Assembly (NCBI RefSeq): GCF_030503895.2
Contig: NZ_CP129970.2
Location: forward strand, 2,651,001 to 2,715,000
Reading direction: 5' to 3'
Length of the DNA: 64,000 bases
DNA from: Marivirga arenosa
GTDB taxonomy: Bacteria; Bacteroidota; Bacteroidia; Cytophagales; Cyclobacteriaceae
Numbering within the stretch: the first letter of the stretch is position 1; each line of letters begins with the position of its first letter. Below the pieces are notes generated by a model that was given only the letters and a program-made list of their open reading frames with translations, did not search any database and was not told the DNA's origin. Positions 16,954 through 27,174 of the stretch are shown here, piece by piece. Both the position numbers and the translations under genes were made by a program.

Positions 16954-19900
16954 TTGCAAAGTAGGAGCTTTCAACTTCTTTTACGGACAGTACTCTTTTT
17001 CCTATTCTTAATAGTAGGACAGATATACCTATACGCTAATTCAAACGAGCATTCATTTGAATTGTTTCAGGAAGTTCAGCAGCAACAAGACACTGTTAAA
17101 TCTGATACTACTAAAGTAGATAGTGTACGTAACTATCAACCCAGTAGAAGACCTACTTATCAGGCGCAAGATAGATACGGTGATCCATTTTCTAATGATT
17201 TAGGGAATAGTCCATTACTATTGGAAGATCCTGCGGCATTAAATGTAGACGTTGAAATTGATACAGGTTTTAATTATTCCATTTATGAAACTATAGGTGA
17301 TATAGATTTCCGACCAACATCTTCTATGTCATTTCAGGAGTTTTCCAATTATCAAGATGATCGAATTTTAAAAGAATATTGGAAGGAAAGATCATTAGGA
17401 TTAGATGGAGAAAGTGCTGTGAGTGGCAGATCCTTGATTCCGCCTTTGTATGTAAGTCCTGTATTTGATCGAATTTTTGGGGGTAGTTTTGTTGAGCTCA
17501 TTCCAAATGGATTTATTACCCTTGATTTTGGAGGCCGATTTACTAAAAATGAAAATCCAAACTTGCCCGTTCAGCAGCAACGATATTCAAGTTTTGAATT
17601 CGATCAGCAAATCAATATGAATGCAGTAGGGAAAGTAGGAGAGAAGTTAGCTGTAACAGCAAATTTTGCAAATAACAACTCTTTTGATTTCCAAAATGAC
17701 TTAAAGGTTGAATATACTGGATATGAAGAAGAGATTTTAAAGAAAATTGAGATCGGTAATGTGAGTATGCCAGTCAATAATTCTTTAATGTCAGGAGCAC
17801 AAAACCTTTTTGGAGTTAAAACTCAAATGCAATTTGGTCATTTGTTTGTAACTAGTGTAGCATCTACTCAAAGAGGAAAGGCAGAAAGCGTAAAAGTAGA
17901 AGGAGGGGCACAAAGGCAAGAGTTCCAGGTGAGATCATCTGATTATGATGAAAATAGGCATTTCTTTTTAGGGCATTTTTTCAGAAATAATTATGAAAGA
18001 TGGTTAAAAGGACTGCCTCGAATTAATTCCAGCTTAGATATTAGAAGGGTAGAGGTCTATATACTAAATAGAAATCAAAATACTCAAAATCTTCGATCAA
18101 TTGCTGCTTTTATGGATTTGGGAGAAGCAAATCCTAATAATACCAACCAATTGCAATACTTAAATTCTGGCACACCTAATAATAGTCCCACAGATAATGA
18201 TGCGAACGGACTATGGGAGGAAATCAATACTTACAATAAAAGCTATGATAATTTCCTTAATTCCTTAGAAACCTCAAGTCCAGAATTAGCTAGAACAGTC
18301 GATTATGAAATTATTAACGTAGCGAGAAAGCTAGATGCTACGGAGTATAATTTTAATAAGGAATTGGGGTATCTTTCTTTAAGAAGACAACTTCAAAATG
18401 ATGAGATGCTAGCTGTTGCCTATGAGTATACATATAATGGGCAGCGCTATCAAGTAGGGGAAATGGCTGAAAATTATGGTAGCCGCTCGGATGATGAAGT
18501 AGTATTATTAAAGCTATTAAGACCGTCAAAAATCAATGTGGATGTTCCTAGCTGGGATTTGATGATGAAAAACATCTACAATCTTCAAGGAAATCAGATA
18601 AGTCAGGAAGGATTTCAACTTAGAATCATCTATCGTGATGATAGAACAGGACAGGATAATCCTAGTCTTCATGAAAGCTCATTAAGAGATATTCCATTAT
18701 TAAGACTGTTCAATTTGGATAGCTTAAATCAAAATAATGATCCGCAACCTGATGGAAATTTCGATTATATAAATGGACTTACTATCAATGAGCAAGAAGG
18801 AAAAATTATATTTCCAGTATTGGAGCCATTCGGAAGCAGTTTAGATCAGCAGTTTAGGGATGATGAGCAAACCTTTAAAAGTAAATATGTTTTTAATACG
18901 CTTTATGAGTCTACTAAAAATGATGCTCAGCAGCTTACTTCCAAAGATAAATTTTTTATTAAAGGGCAATATGAAAGTGGTTCTTCTACTGAAATTGCAC
19001 TTCCTGGATTAAATATAGCTGAGAATTCTGTTAGAGTTAGTGCAGGGGGAACTCCTCTTCAAGAGGGAATTGATTATCGCGTAGATTATAATTTAGGCAG
19101 AGTTATCATATTGAATGAAGGTATTTTGAACTCAGGAAGAGATTTGGATATTGACTTTGAAACTGAGGATATGTTTAATTTCCAGTCTAAAACATTAATA
19201 GGTACTCGTTTCGATTATGTAGTAAGTGATAAATTTAATGTTGGAGCTACTGTCTTAAGGCATACCCAAAGGCCATTGGGAGTATCGCGATATACAATAG
19301 GTTCAGAACCATCTAGTAATACCAAATGGGGGGTGGATTTAAATTATAATGATGAAGTTCCATTTTTAACCAAAATGGTCGATTTCATTCCTTTTATAGA
19401 TACCAAAGTGCCTTCTTCTTTAACTTTTAGAGGAGAGTTTGCCCAATTAATACCGGGTACTAGTAGTCAGGTGGATGGTGAAGGTACAGCCTACTTAGAT
19501 GATTTTGAGCAATCTGTAACGGTTAATAATCTCGGAAGTGATTTTGTGAGTTGGAATATGGCAGCCACTCCAGCTACACAAGACAATCGTTTTTTTGGAC
19601 AAGGTAAATGGGGAGCTAATAAGAAAAGAGCTAAGCTAGCTTGGTATAACATCGATTTAAGTTTTTATAATAGAAGTGGGCAAAATATACCCGAATTAAC
19701 TGATGAGGCAAAGGAAAATCATTACGCTAGATATGTACCCGCACAAGAAATTTATAAAAACAGGGATCAGAACATTGGAATCAACGCCCAACAGACATTC
19801 GACTTGGCTTACTTCCCAGAAGAGCGTGGTATGTATAACTTCAATTCTGATTTAACTGCTGAGGGTAGGCTAAAAAATCCTAGACAAAACTGGGCAGGTA

Positions 19901-22900
19901 TTACCAGAGCCATTACTTCTGAGGTTGATTTTGATAAAAATAATATTGAATACATTGAATTTTGGTTACTTGATCCATTCATTGAAACAGAAAGAGGTGT
20001 GGTGGATGATGGAACTGAAGATGCTACTAATAATACAACAGGAGGTAAATTGTACTTTAATCTGGGGAGTGTCTCAGAAGATATTTTACCCGATAATAAG
20101 CTAGCCTATGAAAATGGATTACCTGCAAATTATGATAATACTGCTGAAGTGGACATTACAGAAGAGGCAAGAGTACCTTCTAATGCACCGATAACAGATG
20201 TATTCTCAACGGATCCTGATGCAAGGGAAAATCAAGATGTAGGTTTAGATGGGGTGAGAAATGATCAAGAGGAAGAATTTTATAGTGATTTTGTAAACGA
20301 GATTAATAGTAATTCAGCGATATCTGATGAGGCTAAAAACAGAATTCTCAGTGATATATCTGCTGATAATTTCAGGTATTTCTTGGGCGATGAATTTGAT
20401 GCAGAACAAGCGCCAATAGTAGAAAGATATAAAAATTTCAGTAATATGGAAGGAAACACTCCTGCTAGTAGTGGTGAAGGAAGTTTTAATCCTTCAGGAA
20501 GCCGATACCCAGATTCTGAAGATTTAAATAATGATAGAACAGTTTCTACTCTAGAAGAATATTACGAATATGAAGTGGATTTAAGACAATCCACATTAAA
20601 TGTAGCGAATAACCCATTGATTGTAGATGAAGTAACTGCATCAAGTGAAAATGAAAATGTAAAATGGTATCTATTTAGAATACCCGTAAGGAACCCAACT
20701 AGAACTCAAGGGGAAATTCAAGGATTTAAAACTATTCGCTATATCAGAACTCTTTTGACAGATTTTGAACAACCGGTAGTGTTAAGAATGGCTGATTTCA
20801 GATTGGTAGGTTCTCAATGGAGAAAATATAATGGCGCTTTGTCAAGATCAGGAATAATTGAAACTCCAGAGCAAAAGCCTTCCAACTTAGTGATATCTGC
20901 AGTAAGTATTGAAGCCAACTCGGAAAATGGTCCAGGTAAAGTACCTTATCAATTACCACCTGGAATTACCCGAGATCAAGATATTGCGGCTGTAGCGAAT
21001 CCTGTTCGTCAAAATGAAAAATCAGTACAGCTCTGTGTAGATGATTTGGAAGATGGAAAAGCAGTAGCGGCATTCAAAAATGTGAATTTTGATCTAGTGA
21101 ACTATAACACATTAAAATTATTCCTTCATGCGCAGGGAGCTAATGTAAATGATGATGATGTTACTGCTTTTGTAAGATTGGGAACTGATTTTGATGATAA
21201 CTACTATGAGATTGAACTCCCCTTAAAAGTCACGCCTTATCAAACTACTGATCCTCGTGAAATCTGGCCTTTAGAAAATGAAATTGATCTGGATATTAAT
21301 GAATTATATAGACTTAAATCAAGAAGGAACCGAGTATTAGGAAATCAAAATATTCTTCTTCCTTATTCAGAGCAAGTGGGTAAATACACATTAACTGTAA
21401 GAGGTAGGCCCGATATGAGTTCCGTTCAAACCATTATGATAGGTATCAGAAATCCTGATGGGGGAAGTACTTTACCAAAAGACGTTTGTGTTTGGGCAAA
21501 TGAAATGAGAGTAACAGACTTTGATCAAACTAACGGATGGGCTGCCAATGCTACCTTAAATGCTAAATTAGCTGATTTTGCTAATATTACATTAGGTACA
21601 AATTATTCAACAGTAGGCTTTGGAGGAATTGAACAAAATATTGCACAAAGAACAAGAGAAACTACTGAAGCCTATGATGTTTCAGCTAATATTAGCTTAG
21701 GCAAATTCTTTGGCGATGAATCAGGAATAAAAATCCCAGCTTATTTAGGCTATCAAACCTTTACAGCTACGCCTTTCTTTGATCCGAGAGACCCAGACAT
21801 TCCTTTAATCCAAGCAATAGAGAGTTTTGAAACAGTAAGTGAAGCTGAGGAGTACCGGAATTTAGTGATTGATCAAGAAGTAAGGCGAAGTATCAACTTT
21901 ACAAATGTTAGGAAAGAAAGAAAGCAAACCGATAAGTTGGTTTTACCTTTTGCCATTTCAAACTTCGATTTCACCTACGCTTATAGCGATATAAATAGAA
22001 GTAATCTTCAAACTGCTTCTTTCGAGACCAGAAATTACAAAGGGGCAGTGGGGTATAATTATGGTTTTCCAAATGCCAATATTGCACCATTGAAAAATGT
22101 TGATTTTCTAAATTCTCCATATTTAAAATTAATCCAGGATATCAATATCAATCCACTACCTTCAACTTTTGGACTAAGAGCTGACTTAGATAGAAGTTAT
22201 GTTAAAACACAATTAAGAAACGACAGATTGGGTATAGAAGGAATAGAGCCTCAATTTCAGAAATCATTTACTTTAAATAGAACTTATAATTTAGACTGGA
22301 ACTTGACTGAGAATGTGAATATCAATTATTCTGCAAGAGCATTTTCTATAATTGATGAGGCTCCCGGAGAGATTAATACTGAAGTAAAACGCGATAGTAT
22401 TTTAACTAATCTTCAGAATTTAGGTAGAATGAAAAATTTTGACCAATCGGTAGTAACAGGTTATCAATTGCCATTAGCAAAAATTCCATTCACCGATTGG
22501 GTTTCGGCTGAAGCACGTTATAAAGTTGATTTCAACTGGACATCTGGATCTTTAAATCAAATTGATACTTTAGGACATATCATACAAAATAGCAGTGAAT
22601 GGGGATTGAACTCTAGGTTAGATATGAATAAGCTTTACAATAAAGTTAAAATCCTGAATAGCATCAATAATCCTCCGCGTAGAAGAGCGAATCAGCCAGA
22701 TACAACTTGGAATAAACCCGGGGCCCCCATTGTTAAAGGCTTATTGAAATTATTAATGTCAGTTAAGAATATTACTGGAAGCTATTCGGAACGTGGCGGT
22801 ACATTGCTGCCTGGCTTTAGAAACAGAGCATATTTATTCGGGTTAGATTCATCTTTAACGGCTCCTGGAATACCATTTATATTAGGAAGTCAGGATCCTA

Positions 22901-24099
22901 CTATACGATTTAGAGCTGCAGAAAATGACTGGTTAGCAAGATCAAATTCCCAATCTAATTTTTACACTCAGTCTATTGTAAAGACGCTAGATATTAAGGC
23001 TACCTTAGAACCGGCAAAAGATTTAAGTGTCCAATTAGATGTAAATAGAACGCTTAATGAGAATTACAGTGAGTTATTTAGATTTAGTGATGATGAAGAT
23101 GCTTTTGTAAATCTTACGCCAACAAGAAGTGGAAATTTTGTAATGAGCTACAATATGATCAATACTGCTTTTGTAAGAACTGAGGTAGATAATTCTCCAT
23201 TATTTGAACAAGTAAGAGAAAACAGAGAAGTTTTAAGGCAAAGATTATCAACCGCAAATCAAAATGGTGGAGAGTATCAATTAAATCATCAGGATATTTT
23301 GATTCCTTCTTTTTTGGCTGCTTACACAGGAGTAGGAGCTTCAGAAATAGAGACCAATCCGTTTCCACGGTTACCATTGCCAAATTGGAGAGTAGACTAT
23401 AAGGGCCTGTCAAATATTAAAGCGATTAAGGAGGTTTTTCCAAGTATCAGTCTTAGTCATGCTTATGTATCTACTTTAACCATTAACAATTTTATTAATA
23501 ATGCATTTTATGGGAATGAACAAGAACTTAACTTAAGTAATAACATTGAAAATAATTACCCATTACCATCAGCAGTATCAGATAGCGGATTTTATTTGCC
23601 CGTTTATACTATTGGCCAAGTTCTAATTTCAGAAAGATTTTCTCCATTAATAGGAGTGAGTATGAGAAGTTCAGGAAGGCTGACAGCTAAATTTGAATAC
23701 AAAAAAGAGAGAAATGTAGCTTTAAGTACAGAAACTTCTCAAATAACAGATCAAAAAAGCAATGATATAGTAATAGATATAGGCTTTACAGATCCAAATT
23801 TCACATTACCTTTCAAAGTACGTGGCAGAACGGTTTCTCTTGATAATGACTTAACAATGCAATTAAGTGTTACTGTCAGAGATACCGAAGTAGTTCAAAG
23901 AACATTAGACGATGGTCGAAATGTATTGGTAGACGGTACAATTAATTTCCAATTAAGACCAACGGTAAATTATACAGTGAATGATAGATTGAATTTGAAT
24001 TTTTATTTTCAAAGAAATTTCAATGAACCGAGGGTTCAAAACTCATTTCCAACCACAAATACCTCCTTTGGTGTACAAGTTCGATTTGGATTGCAATAA
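16954..24099 (+). CDS. sprA: cell surface protein SprA (type IX secretion outer-membrane translocon)
   Basis: A 2381-aa protein, the giant SprA/Sov barrel through which type IX cargo crosses the outer membrane, and which is needed for gliding-adhesin export. It starts TTG at 16954, 13 bp after ruvA; this start gives the hydrophobic signal RTVLFFLFLIVGQIYLYA, and no better start keeps it. The sequence contains SprA-typical stretches: RSLIPPLYVSPVFDRIFGGSFVELIPNGFITLDFGG near residues 155-195, EQQGKIIFPVLEPFG-like text near 615-625, the DYLDDFEQS-like segment (EGTAYLDDFEQS, near 845) and long beta-strand-rich C-terminal repeats ending NTSFGVQVRFGLQ. Length is within the family range. The cargo gene at 517-1641 and gldH at about 29 kb are other type IX or gliding parts here. 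Confidence 0.96.
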   Translation: MQSRSFQLLLRTVLFFLFLIVGQIYLYANSNEHSFELFQEVQQQQDTVKSDTTKVDSVRNYQPSRRPTYQAQDRYGDPFSNDLGNSPLLLEDPAALNVDVEIDTGFNYSIYETIGDIDFRPTSSMSFQEFSNYQDDRILKEYWKERSLGLDGESAVSGRSLIPPLYVSPVFDRIFGGSFVELIPNGFITLDFGGRFTKNENPNLPVQQQRYSSFEFDQQINMNAVGKVGEKLAVTANFANNNSFDFQNDLKVEYTGYEEEILKKIEIGNVSMPVNNSLMSGAQNLFGVKTQMQFGHLFVTSVASTQRGKAESVKVEGGAQRQEFQVRSSDYDENRHFFLGHFFRNNYERWLKGLPRINSSLDIRRVEVYILNRNQNTQNLRSIAAFMDLGEANPNNTNQLQYLNSGTPNNSPTDNDANGLWEEINTYNKSYDNFLNSLETSSPELARTVDYEIINVARKLDATEYNFNKELGYLSLRRQLQNDEMLAVAYEYTYNGQRYQVGEMAENYGSRSDDEVVLLKLLRPSKINVDVPSWDLMMKNIYNLQGNQISQEGFQLRIIYRDDRTGQDNPSLHESSLRDIPLLRLFNLDSLNQNNDPQPDGNFDYINGLTINEQEGKIIFPVLEPFGSSLDQQFRDDEQTFKSKYVFNTLYESTKNDAQQLTSKDKFFIKGQYESGSSTEIALPGLNIAENSVRVSAGGTPLQEGIDYRVDYNLGRVIILNEGILNSGRDLDIDFETEDMFNFQSKTLIGTRFDYVVSDKFNVGATVLRHTQRPLGVSRYTIGSEPSSNTKWGVDLNYNDEVPFLTKMVDFIPFIDTKVPSSLTFRGEFAQLIPGTSSQVDGEGTAYLDDFEQSVTVNNLGSDFVSWNMAATPATQDNRFFGQGKWGANKKRAKLAWYNIDLSFYNRSGQNIPELTDEAKENHYARYVPAQEIYKNRDQNIGINAQQTFDLAYFPEERGMYNFNSDLTAEGRLKNPRQNWAGITRAITSEVDFDKNNIEYIEFWLLDPFIETERGVVDDGTEDATNNTTGGKLYFNLGSVSEDILPDNKLAYENGLPANYDNTAEVDITEEARVPSNAPITDVFSTDPDARENQDVGLDGVRNDQEEEFYSDFVNEINSNSAISDEAKNRILSDISADNFRYFLGDEFDAEQAPIVERYKNFSNMEGNTPASSGEGSFNPSGSRYPDSEDLNNDRTVSTLEEYYEYEVDLRQSTLNVANNPLIVDEVTASSENENVKWYLFRIPVRNPTRTQGEIQGFKTIRYIRTLLTDFEQPVVLRMADFRLVGSQWRKYNGALSRSGIIETPEQKPSNLVISAVSIEANSENGPGKVPYQLPPGITRDQDIAAVANPVRQNEKSVQLCVDDLEDGKAVAAFKNVNFDLVNYNTLKLFLHAQGANVNDDDVTAFVRLGTDFDDNYYEIELPLKVTPYQTTDPREIWPLENEIDLDINELYRLKSRRNRVLGNQNILLPYSEQVGKYTLTVRGRPDMSSVQTIMIGIRNPDGGSTLPKDVCVWANEMRVTDFDQTNGWAANATLNAKLADFANITLGTNYSTVGFGGIEQNIAQRTRETTEAYDVSANISLGKFFGDESGIKIPAYLGYQTFTATPFFDPRDPDIPLIQAIESFETVSEAEEYRNLVIDQEVRRSINFTNVRKERKQTDKLVLPFAISNFDFTYAYSDINRSNLQTASFETRNYKGAVGYNYGFPNANIAPLKNVDFLNSPYLKLIQDININPLPSTFGLRADLDRSYVKTQLRNDRLGIEGIEPQFQKSFTLNRTYNLDWNLTENVNINYSARAFSIIDEAPGEINTEVKRDSILTNLQNLGRMKNFDQSVVTGYQLPLAKIPFTDWVSAEARYKVDFNWTSGSLNQIDTLGHIIQNSSEWGLNSRLDMNKLYNKVKILNSINNPPRRRANQPDTTWNKPGAPIVKGLLKLLMSVKNITGSYSERGGTLLPGFRNRAYLFGLDSSLTAPGIPFILGSQDPTIRFRAAENDWLARSNSQSNFYTQSIVKTLDIKATLEPAKDLSVQLDVNRTLNENYSELFRFSDDEDAFVNLTPTRSGNFVMSYNMINTAFVRTEVDNSPLFEQVRENREVLRQRLSTANQNGGEYQLNHQDILIPSFLAAYTGVGASEIETNPFPRLPLPNWRVDYKGLSNIKAIKEVFPSISLSHAYVSTLTINNFINNAFYGNEQELNLSNNIENNYPLPSAVSDSGFYLPVYTIGQVLISERFSPLIGVSMRSSGRLTAKFEYKKERNVALSTETSQITDQKSNDIVIDIGFTDPNFTLPFKVRGRTVSLDNDLTMQLSVTVRDTEVVQRTLDDGRNVLVDGTINFQLRPTVNYTVNDRLNLNFYFQRNFNEPRVQNSFPTTNTSFGVQVRFGLQ

Positions 24100-24105
24100 T
24101 TATTT

Positions 24106-24133
24106 TTGCATCCGAAAAAAGAGTGTAATTTTG
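24106..24133 (+). promoter_or_regulatory. promoter of gcvH
   Basis: TTG at 24106-24108, 17 bp, then TAATTTTG (24126-24133), an exact TAnnTTTG. It starts 7 bp after the sprA stop, and the gcvH ATG is 38 bp downstream of the -7 element. This would free gcvH from sprA transcription. Confidence 0.5.
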
Positions 24134-24170
24134 AGAAACATTAATTAATAATCATTTAAATATTTAACGG

Positions 24171-24551
24171 ATGAACATACCTGAAAATCTGAAATACACC
24201 AAAGATCACGAATGGGTTAAAGTGGAAGGTGATACTGCTATTATTGGCATTACTGATTTTGCACAAAGAGAACTTGGTGACATTGTATATGTAGAAGTTG
24301 AAACTATAGATGACGAACTTGGTGAAGGTGAAGTATTTGGTACAGTTGAAGCAGTAAAAACTGTTTCTGATTTATTTATGCCAGTAGAAGGAACTGTATT
24401 AGAATTCAACGAAGAGTTGGAAGATGCACCAGAATCAGTAAATGAAGACCCATATGAAAAAGGATGGATGATTAAAGTAAAGCTTTCTGACGCATCACAA
24501 GTTGATTCTTTATTATCAGCAGCTGATTATAAAGAATTAATTGGAGAGTAA
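24171..24551 (+). CDS. gcvH: glycine cleavage system H protein
   Basis: A 126-aa lipoyl carrier. It shuttles the aminomethyl group from the P to the T protein and presents it for reoxidation in glycine breakdown to CO2, NH3 and methylene-tetrahydrofolate. The lipoylation site is K63 in [20 protein letters not shown]. The start [20 protein letters not shown] and the [14 protein letters not shown] segment are standard. The other subunits (P, T, L) are not in the window, as is common for Bacteroidota where gcvH sits next to sprA. The VanZ-like gene begins 3 bp downstream. Confidence 0.97.
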   Translation: MNIPENLKYTKDHEWVKVEGDTAIIGITDFAQRELGDIVYVEVETIDDELGEGEVFGTVEAVKTVSDLFMPVEGTVLEFNEELEDAPESVNEDPYEKGWMIKVKLSDASQVDSLLSAADYKELIGE

Positions 24552-24553
24552 GG

Positions 24554-24925
24554 ATGTTTTTAAGGTATAATCTGTTTGGGATTATTTGGTCTTTACTCAT
24601 ACTATTAATGGGTTTAACGCCAGGGGAGTCAATGCCGCTAACTAATATATGGGATGTTCTTAGCTTCGATAAGATTGCTCATTTTATTGTTTTTGCATTA
24701 CTGACCTTCCTTTTTATTCTAGGGTTTTCCAAACAATATACCTTTTTGTATTTTCGTTATAATGCTGAAATACTGGCAACAGGTATTAGCTTTTTATACG
24801 GATTGATAATTGAATTAGGTCAAACTTTAATTCCTGAAAGAGGTTTGGAGTTTACAGATATAATGGCAAACTCAGTTGGAGTTTTTGCAGGATGGTTTGT
24901 ATTTTATCTGATTTATAAAATTTAA
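24554..24925 (+). CDS. VanZ-family small membrane protein
   Basis: A 123-aa membrane protein with about four hydrophobic helices. Two VanZ features are visible: FDKIAHFIVFALLTFLF (about 33-50) and LYGLIIELGQTLIPERGLEFTDIMANSVGVFAG (about 78-112), which contains the conserved acidic and Asn residues. VanZ proteins are linked to teicoplanin resistance in one cluster, but most members are of unknown role and no resistance is implied here. It follows gcvH by 3 bp, a pairing I have often seen in this phylum, so co-transcription is likely. Confidence 0.85.
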   Translation: MFLRYNLFGIIWSLLILLMGLTPGESMPLTNIWDVLSFDKIAHFIVFALLTFLFILGFSKQYTFLYFRYNAEILATGISFLYGLIIELGQTLIPERGLEFTDIMANSVGVFAGWFVFYLIYKI

Positions 24926-25009
24926 TTTGAAATTATTCGAAAAGATTAAGAGTATAATTTGAATTTAAATCATTAAATAATAGTTTTACTATCTAAACGA
25001 TGTTTAATT

Positions 25010-25690
25010 ATGGAACTTAAAAAGAATCCGGGAGCAGACATCAACAAAAAGTCAACGCTTTTTTTGAATATAGGATTGGTTATTTCCATTTCCTTGGTGT
25101 TTTTTGCTTTCGAGTACAAATTTTACGATGAAGGGCCGGCCATGGATTTAGGTACGGTTGATGATGACATGGAGGAAATCATGGAGATTCCACCAACGGA
25201 GCAGCCACCCCCACCGCCACCAAAAGTAAAGCTTCCTGAAATCATCGAGATTCCTGATGAGGAAGAGATTGAAGAAGATATCGAATTAGACTTGGATATG
25301 GATATGACTGAAGAGACAGTTATTGAAGATCTCGTTTTCGAAGAAGAAGGTGAAGAGGAAGAAGTTGATAAGGTATTCCAGATTGTTGAGCAACAAGCGG
25401 AGCCTCAAGGTGGTATTCAAGCTTTCTACGATTATGTAGGTAACGAACTTGCCGATAAATATCCAAGACAAGCACAGCGTATGGGTATTGAAGGTGTAGT
25501 TTACGTTCAGTTCGTGATCGAGAGAGATGGTTCATTAACAGACGTTACTGCCGTTAAAGGAATTGGTGGAGGTTGTGATGAAGTAGCCGTGGAAGTGGTG
25601 AAAAACTCTCCAAAATGGACGCCAGGTAGACAAAGAGGTAGAGCAGTTCGTTCTCAGCGAGTTATACCTATCCGTTTTGTATTGAATTAA
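25010..25690 (+). CDS. tonB: energy transducer TonB
   Basis: A 226-aa inner-membrane protein that passes proton-motive energy to outer-membrane receptors. It has a short cytosolic N-terminus, one transmembrane helix (about 17-36, TLFLNIGLVISISLVFFAF), a periplasmic linker with PPPPPPK near 63, and the C-terminal TonB domain (about 140-226: ADKYPRQAQRMGIEGVVYVQFVIERDGSLTDV to RVIPIRFVLN). The GxVxVxFxIxxDG pattern is diagnostic. The linker is unusually acidic (long Glu and Asp runs at about 80-125) rather than Lys-Pro rich. ExbB/ExbD are not nearby. A strong terminator follows, so it ends its transcription unit. Confidence 0.93.
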   Translation: MELKKNPGADINKKSTLFLNIGLVISISLVFFAFEYKFYDEGPAMDLGTVDDDMEEIMEIPPTEQPPPPPPKVKLPEIIEIPDEEEIEEDIELDLDMDMTEETVIEDLVFEEEGEEEEVDKVFQIVEQQAEPQGGIQAFYDYVGNELADKYPRQAQRMGIEGVVYVQFVIERDGSLTDVTAVKGIGGGCDEVAVEVVKNSPKWTPGRQRGRAVRSQRVIPIRFVLN

Positions 25691-25711
25691 TTGAAAATAT
25701 CATGATATAGA

Positions 25712-25738
25712 AAAGCCGGTTTATCCGGCTTTTTTTTT
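25712..25738 (+). terminator. intrinsic terminator of tonB
   Basis: AGCCGG (25714-25719), loop TTTAT, CCGGCT (25725-25730), then T8. It lies 23 bp after the tonB stop. A textbook rho-independent terminator. Confidence 0.85.
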
Positions 25739-25781
25739 GTCTTTTAATTTATTTTCACACTGGTCATTTAATTGGAATACT

Positions 25782-25789
25782 TAATTTTG
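25782..25789 (+). promoter_or_regulatory. candidate -7 element of rmuC
   Basis: TAATTTTG matches TAnnTTTG and lies 26 bp before the rmuC ATG. No TTG is found at the right distance, so confidence is low. Confidence 0.3.
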
Positions 25790-25815
25790 TTATTGAAATC
25801 TAGCTTAGGATTCTT

Positions 25816-27144
25816 ATGGAAATTATTGCAGTTGTAATTGGTTTAGTAATTGGAGGAGTATTAGCTTATTTTATCCTAAAATCCCAAAATAATAATAGTG
25901 CTGAAATTGATCAGATAAATAATGAAAAACAAAAGCTGCAAACGGATCTTTCCGTAGCCATGAGCCAAAAGGAGAACTTATACGCTGAATTAAAAGAAGA
26001 AAAAGATGCTCATAGCAAAGAAAGAGAAAAAAATGTACAGTTAAATAGACAATTATCCACTGTTGAATCAGATTATAAAAATCTTAAAATTAAGTTAGAT
26101 GAACATAAAGCTGAACTAGCTGAACTACAACAACAATTTAAAAATGAGTTTAAAAATCTAGCTCAAGAAATTTTTGAAGAGAAGAGCAAGAAATTCACAG
26201 ATCAGAATAAAACGAATTTAGGAGAGCTATTAAATCCACTAAAAGAACGTATTGAAAAGTTTGAAGAGAAGGTTGAGAAAAGTAATAAAGACAGCTTAGT
26301 TTGGAACAGTGCACTTAAAGAACAAATATCTTCTTTGAAAGAATTGAACCAGCAGATTACAAAAGAAGCTGAAAATTTAACTAAAGCATTAAAGGGTGAT
26401 TCAAAATCTCAAGGTAATTGGGGTGAGATGCAACTGGAAGCTATTTTAGAAAAAGTTGGACTTCAAAAGGATGTTCATTATGAAAAAGAGAAAAACTATA
26501 AAAATGAAGAAGGCTCCAACCAAAGGCTAGATTATATCATTAAAATGCCAGATGATAAGTATTTGGTATTGGATTCAAAAGTATCCTTAACGGCTTATAG
26601 TAATTATTTTGATGCTGATGATGATACTCAAAGGGCTAGGTTTCTTAAAAATCATTTAGATAGCATTAATACTCATATCAAAACATTAGGAGATAAGAAC
26701 TATCAAAACTTATATGATATCAATCAACCTGATTATGTACTAATGTTTATTGCAAATGAACCTGCTTTAACTATTGCTTTAAAAGAAGACCACAGTTTAT
26801 ATGAAAAAGCATTAGATAGGAATATCGTATTGGTTAGTACAACCACATTGATGGCCACATTGAGAACTATATCCTATATCTGGAAACAGGATCTTCAAAA
26901 TAAAAATGCGATAGAAATTGCTACTCAGGCAGGAGCCTTATATGATAAGTTTACTAATTTCACAGATGATTTACTAAAAGTGGGTAATAATCTTAAAACT
27001 ACTCAAAATAGTTATTCTGATGCTATGAAGAAGCTATATGAGGGTAAAGGGAATCTTATCAGAAGGACAGAAATCTTGAGAGAGTTGGGTGCAAAAACCA
27101 CCAAAACTATAGATAAACGATTACTGGATAGGTCAAGTGAGTAA
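25816..27144 (+). CDS. rmuC: DNA recombination protein RmuC
   Basis: A 442-aa protein with an N-terminal membrane anchor (1-22, IIAVVIGLVIGGVLAYFIL), a long coiled coil (about 30-170), and the RmuC nuclease-like domain from about 190: KGDSKSQGNWGEMQLEAILEKVGL, then DYIIKMPDDKYLVLDSKVSLTAY, where the Asp and DSK residues resemble a PD-(D/E)XK active site. RmuC limits recombination at inverted repeats. The C-terminal half closes with KKLYEGKGNLIRRTEILRELGAKTTK, typical of the family. It has its own upstream terminator (tonB). The two repeat-domain exported proteins follow after 30 bp and may be read from it. Confidence 0.93.
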   Translation: MEIIAVVIGLVIGGVLAYFILKSQNNNSAEIDQINNEKQKLQTDLSVAMSQKENLYAELKEEKDAHSKEREKNVQLNRQLSTVESDYKNLKIKLDEHKAELAELQQQFKNEFKNLAQEIFEEKSKKFTDQNKTNLGELLNPLKERIEKFEEKVEKSNKDSLVWNSALKEQISSLKELNQQITKEAENLTKALKGDSKSQGNWGEMQLEAILEKVGLQKDVHYEKEKNYKNEEGSNQRLDYIIKMPDDKYLVLDSKVSLTAYSNYFDADDDTQRARFLKNHLDSINTHIKTLGDKNYQNLYDINQPDYVLMFIANEPALTIALKEDHSLYEKALDRNIVLVSTTTLMATLRTISYIWKQDLQNKNAIEIATQAGALYDKFTNFTDDLLKVGNNLKTTQNSYSDAMKKLYEGKGNLIRRTEILRELGAKTTKTIDKRLLDRSSE

Positions 27145-27174
27145 TAATAACATAAGAGATGCGTTTGCAGTTAC

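Noticed and set aside
23159-23413. Open frame antisense to sprA
   Set aside because: It lies wholly inside the well-supported sprA coding frame and has no recognisable domain or upstream signal; it is a shadow frame.
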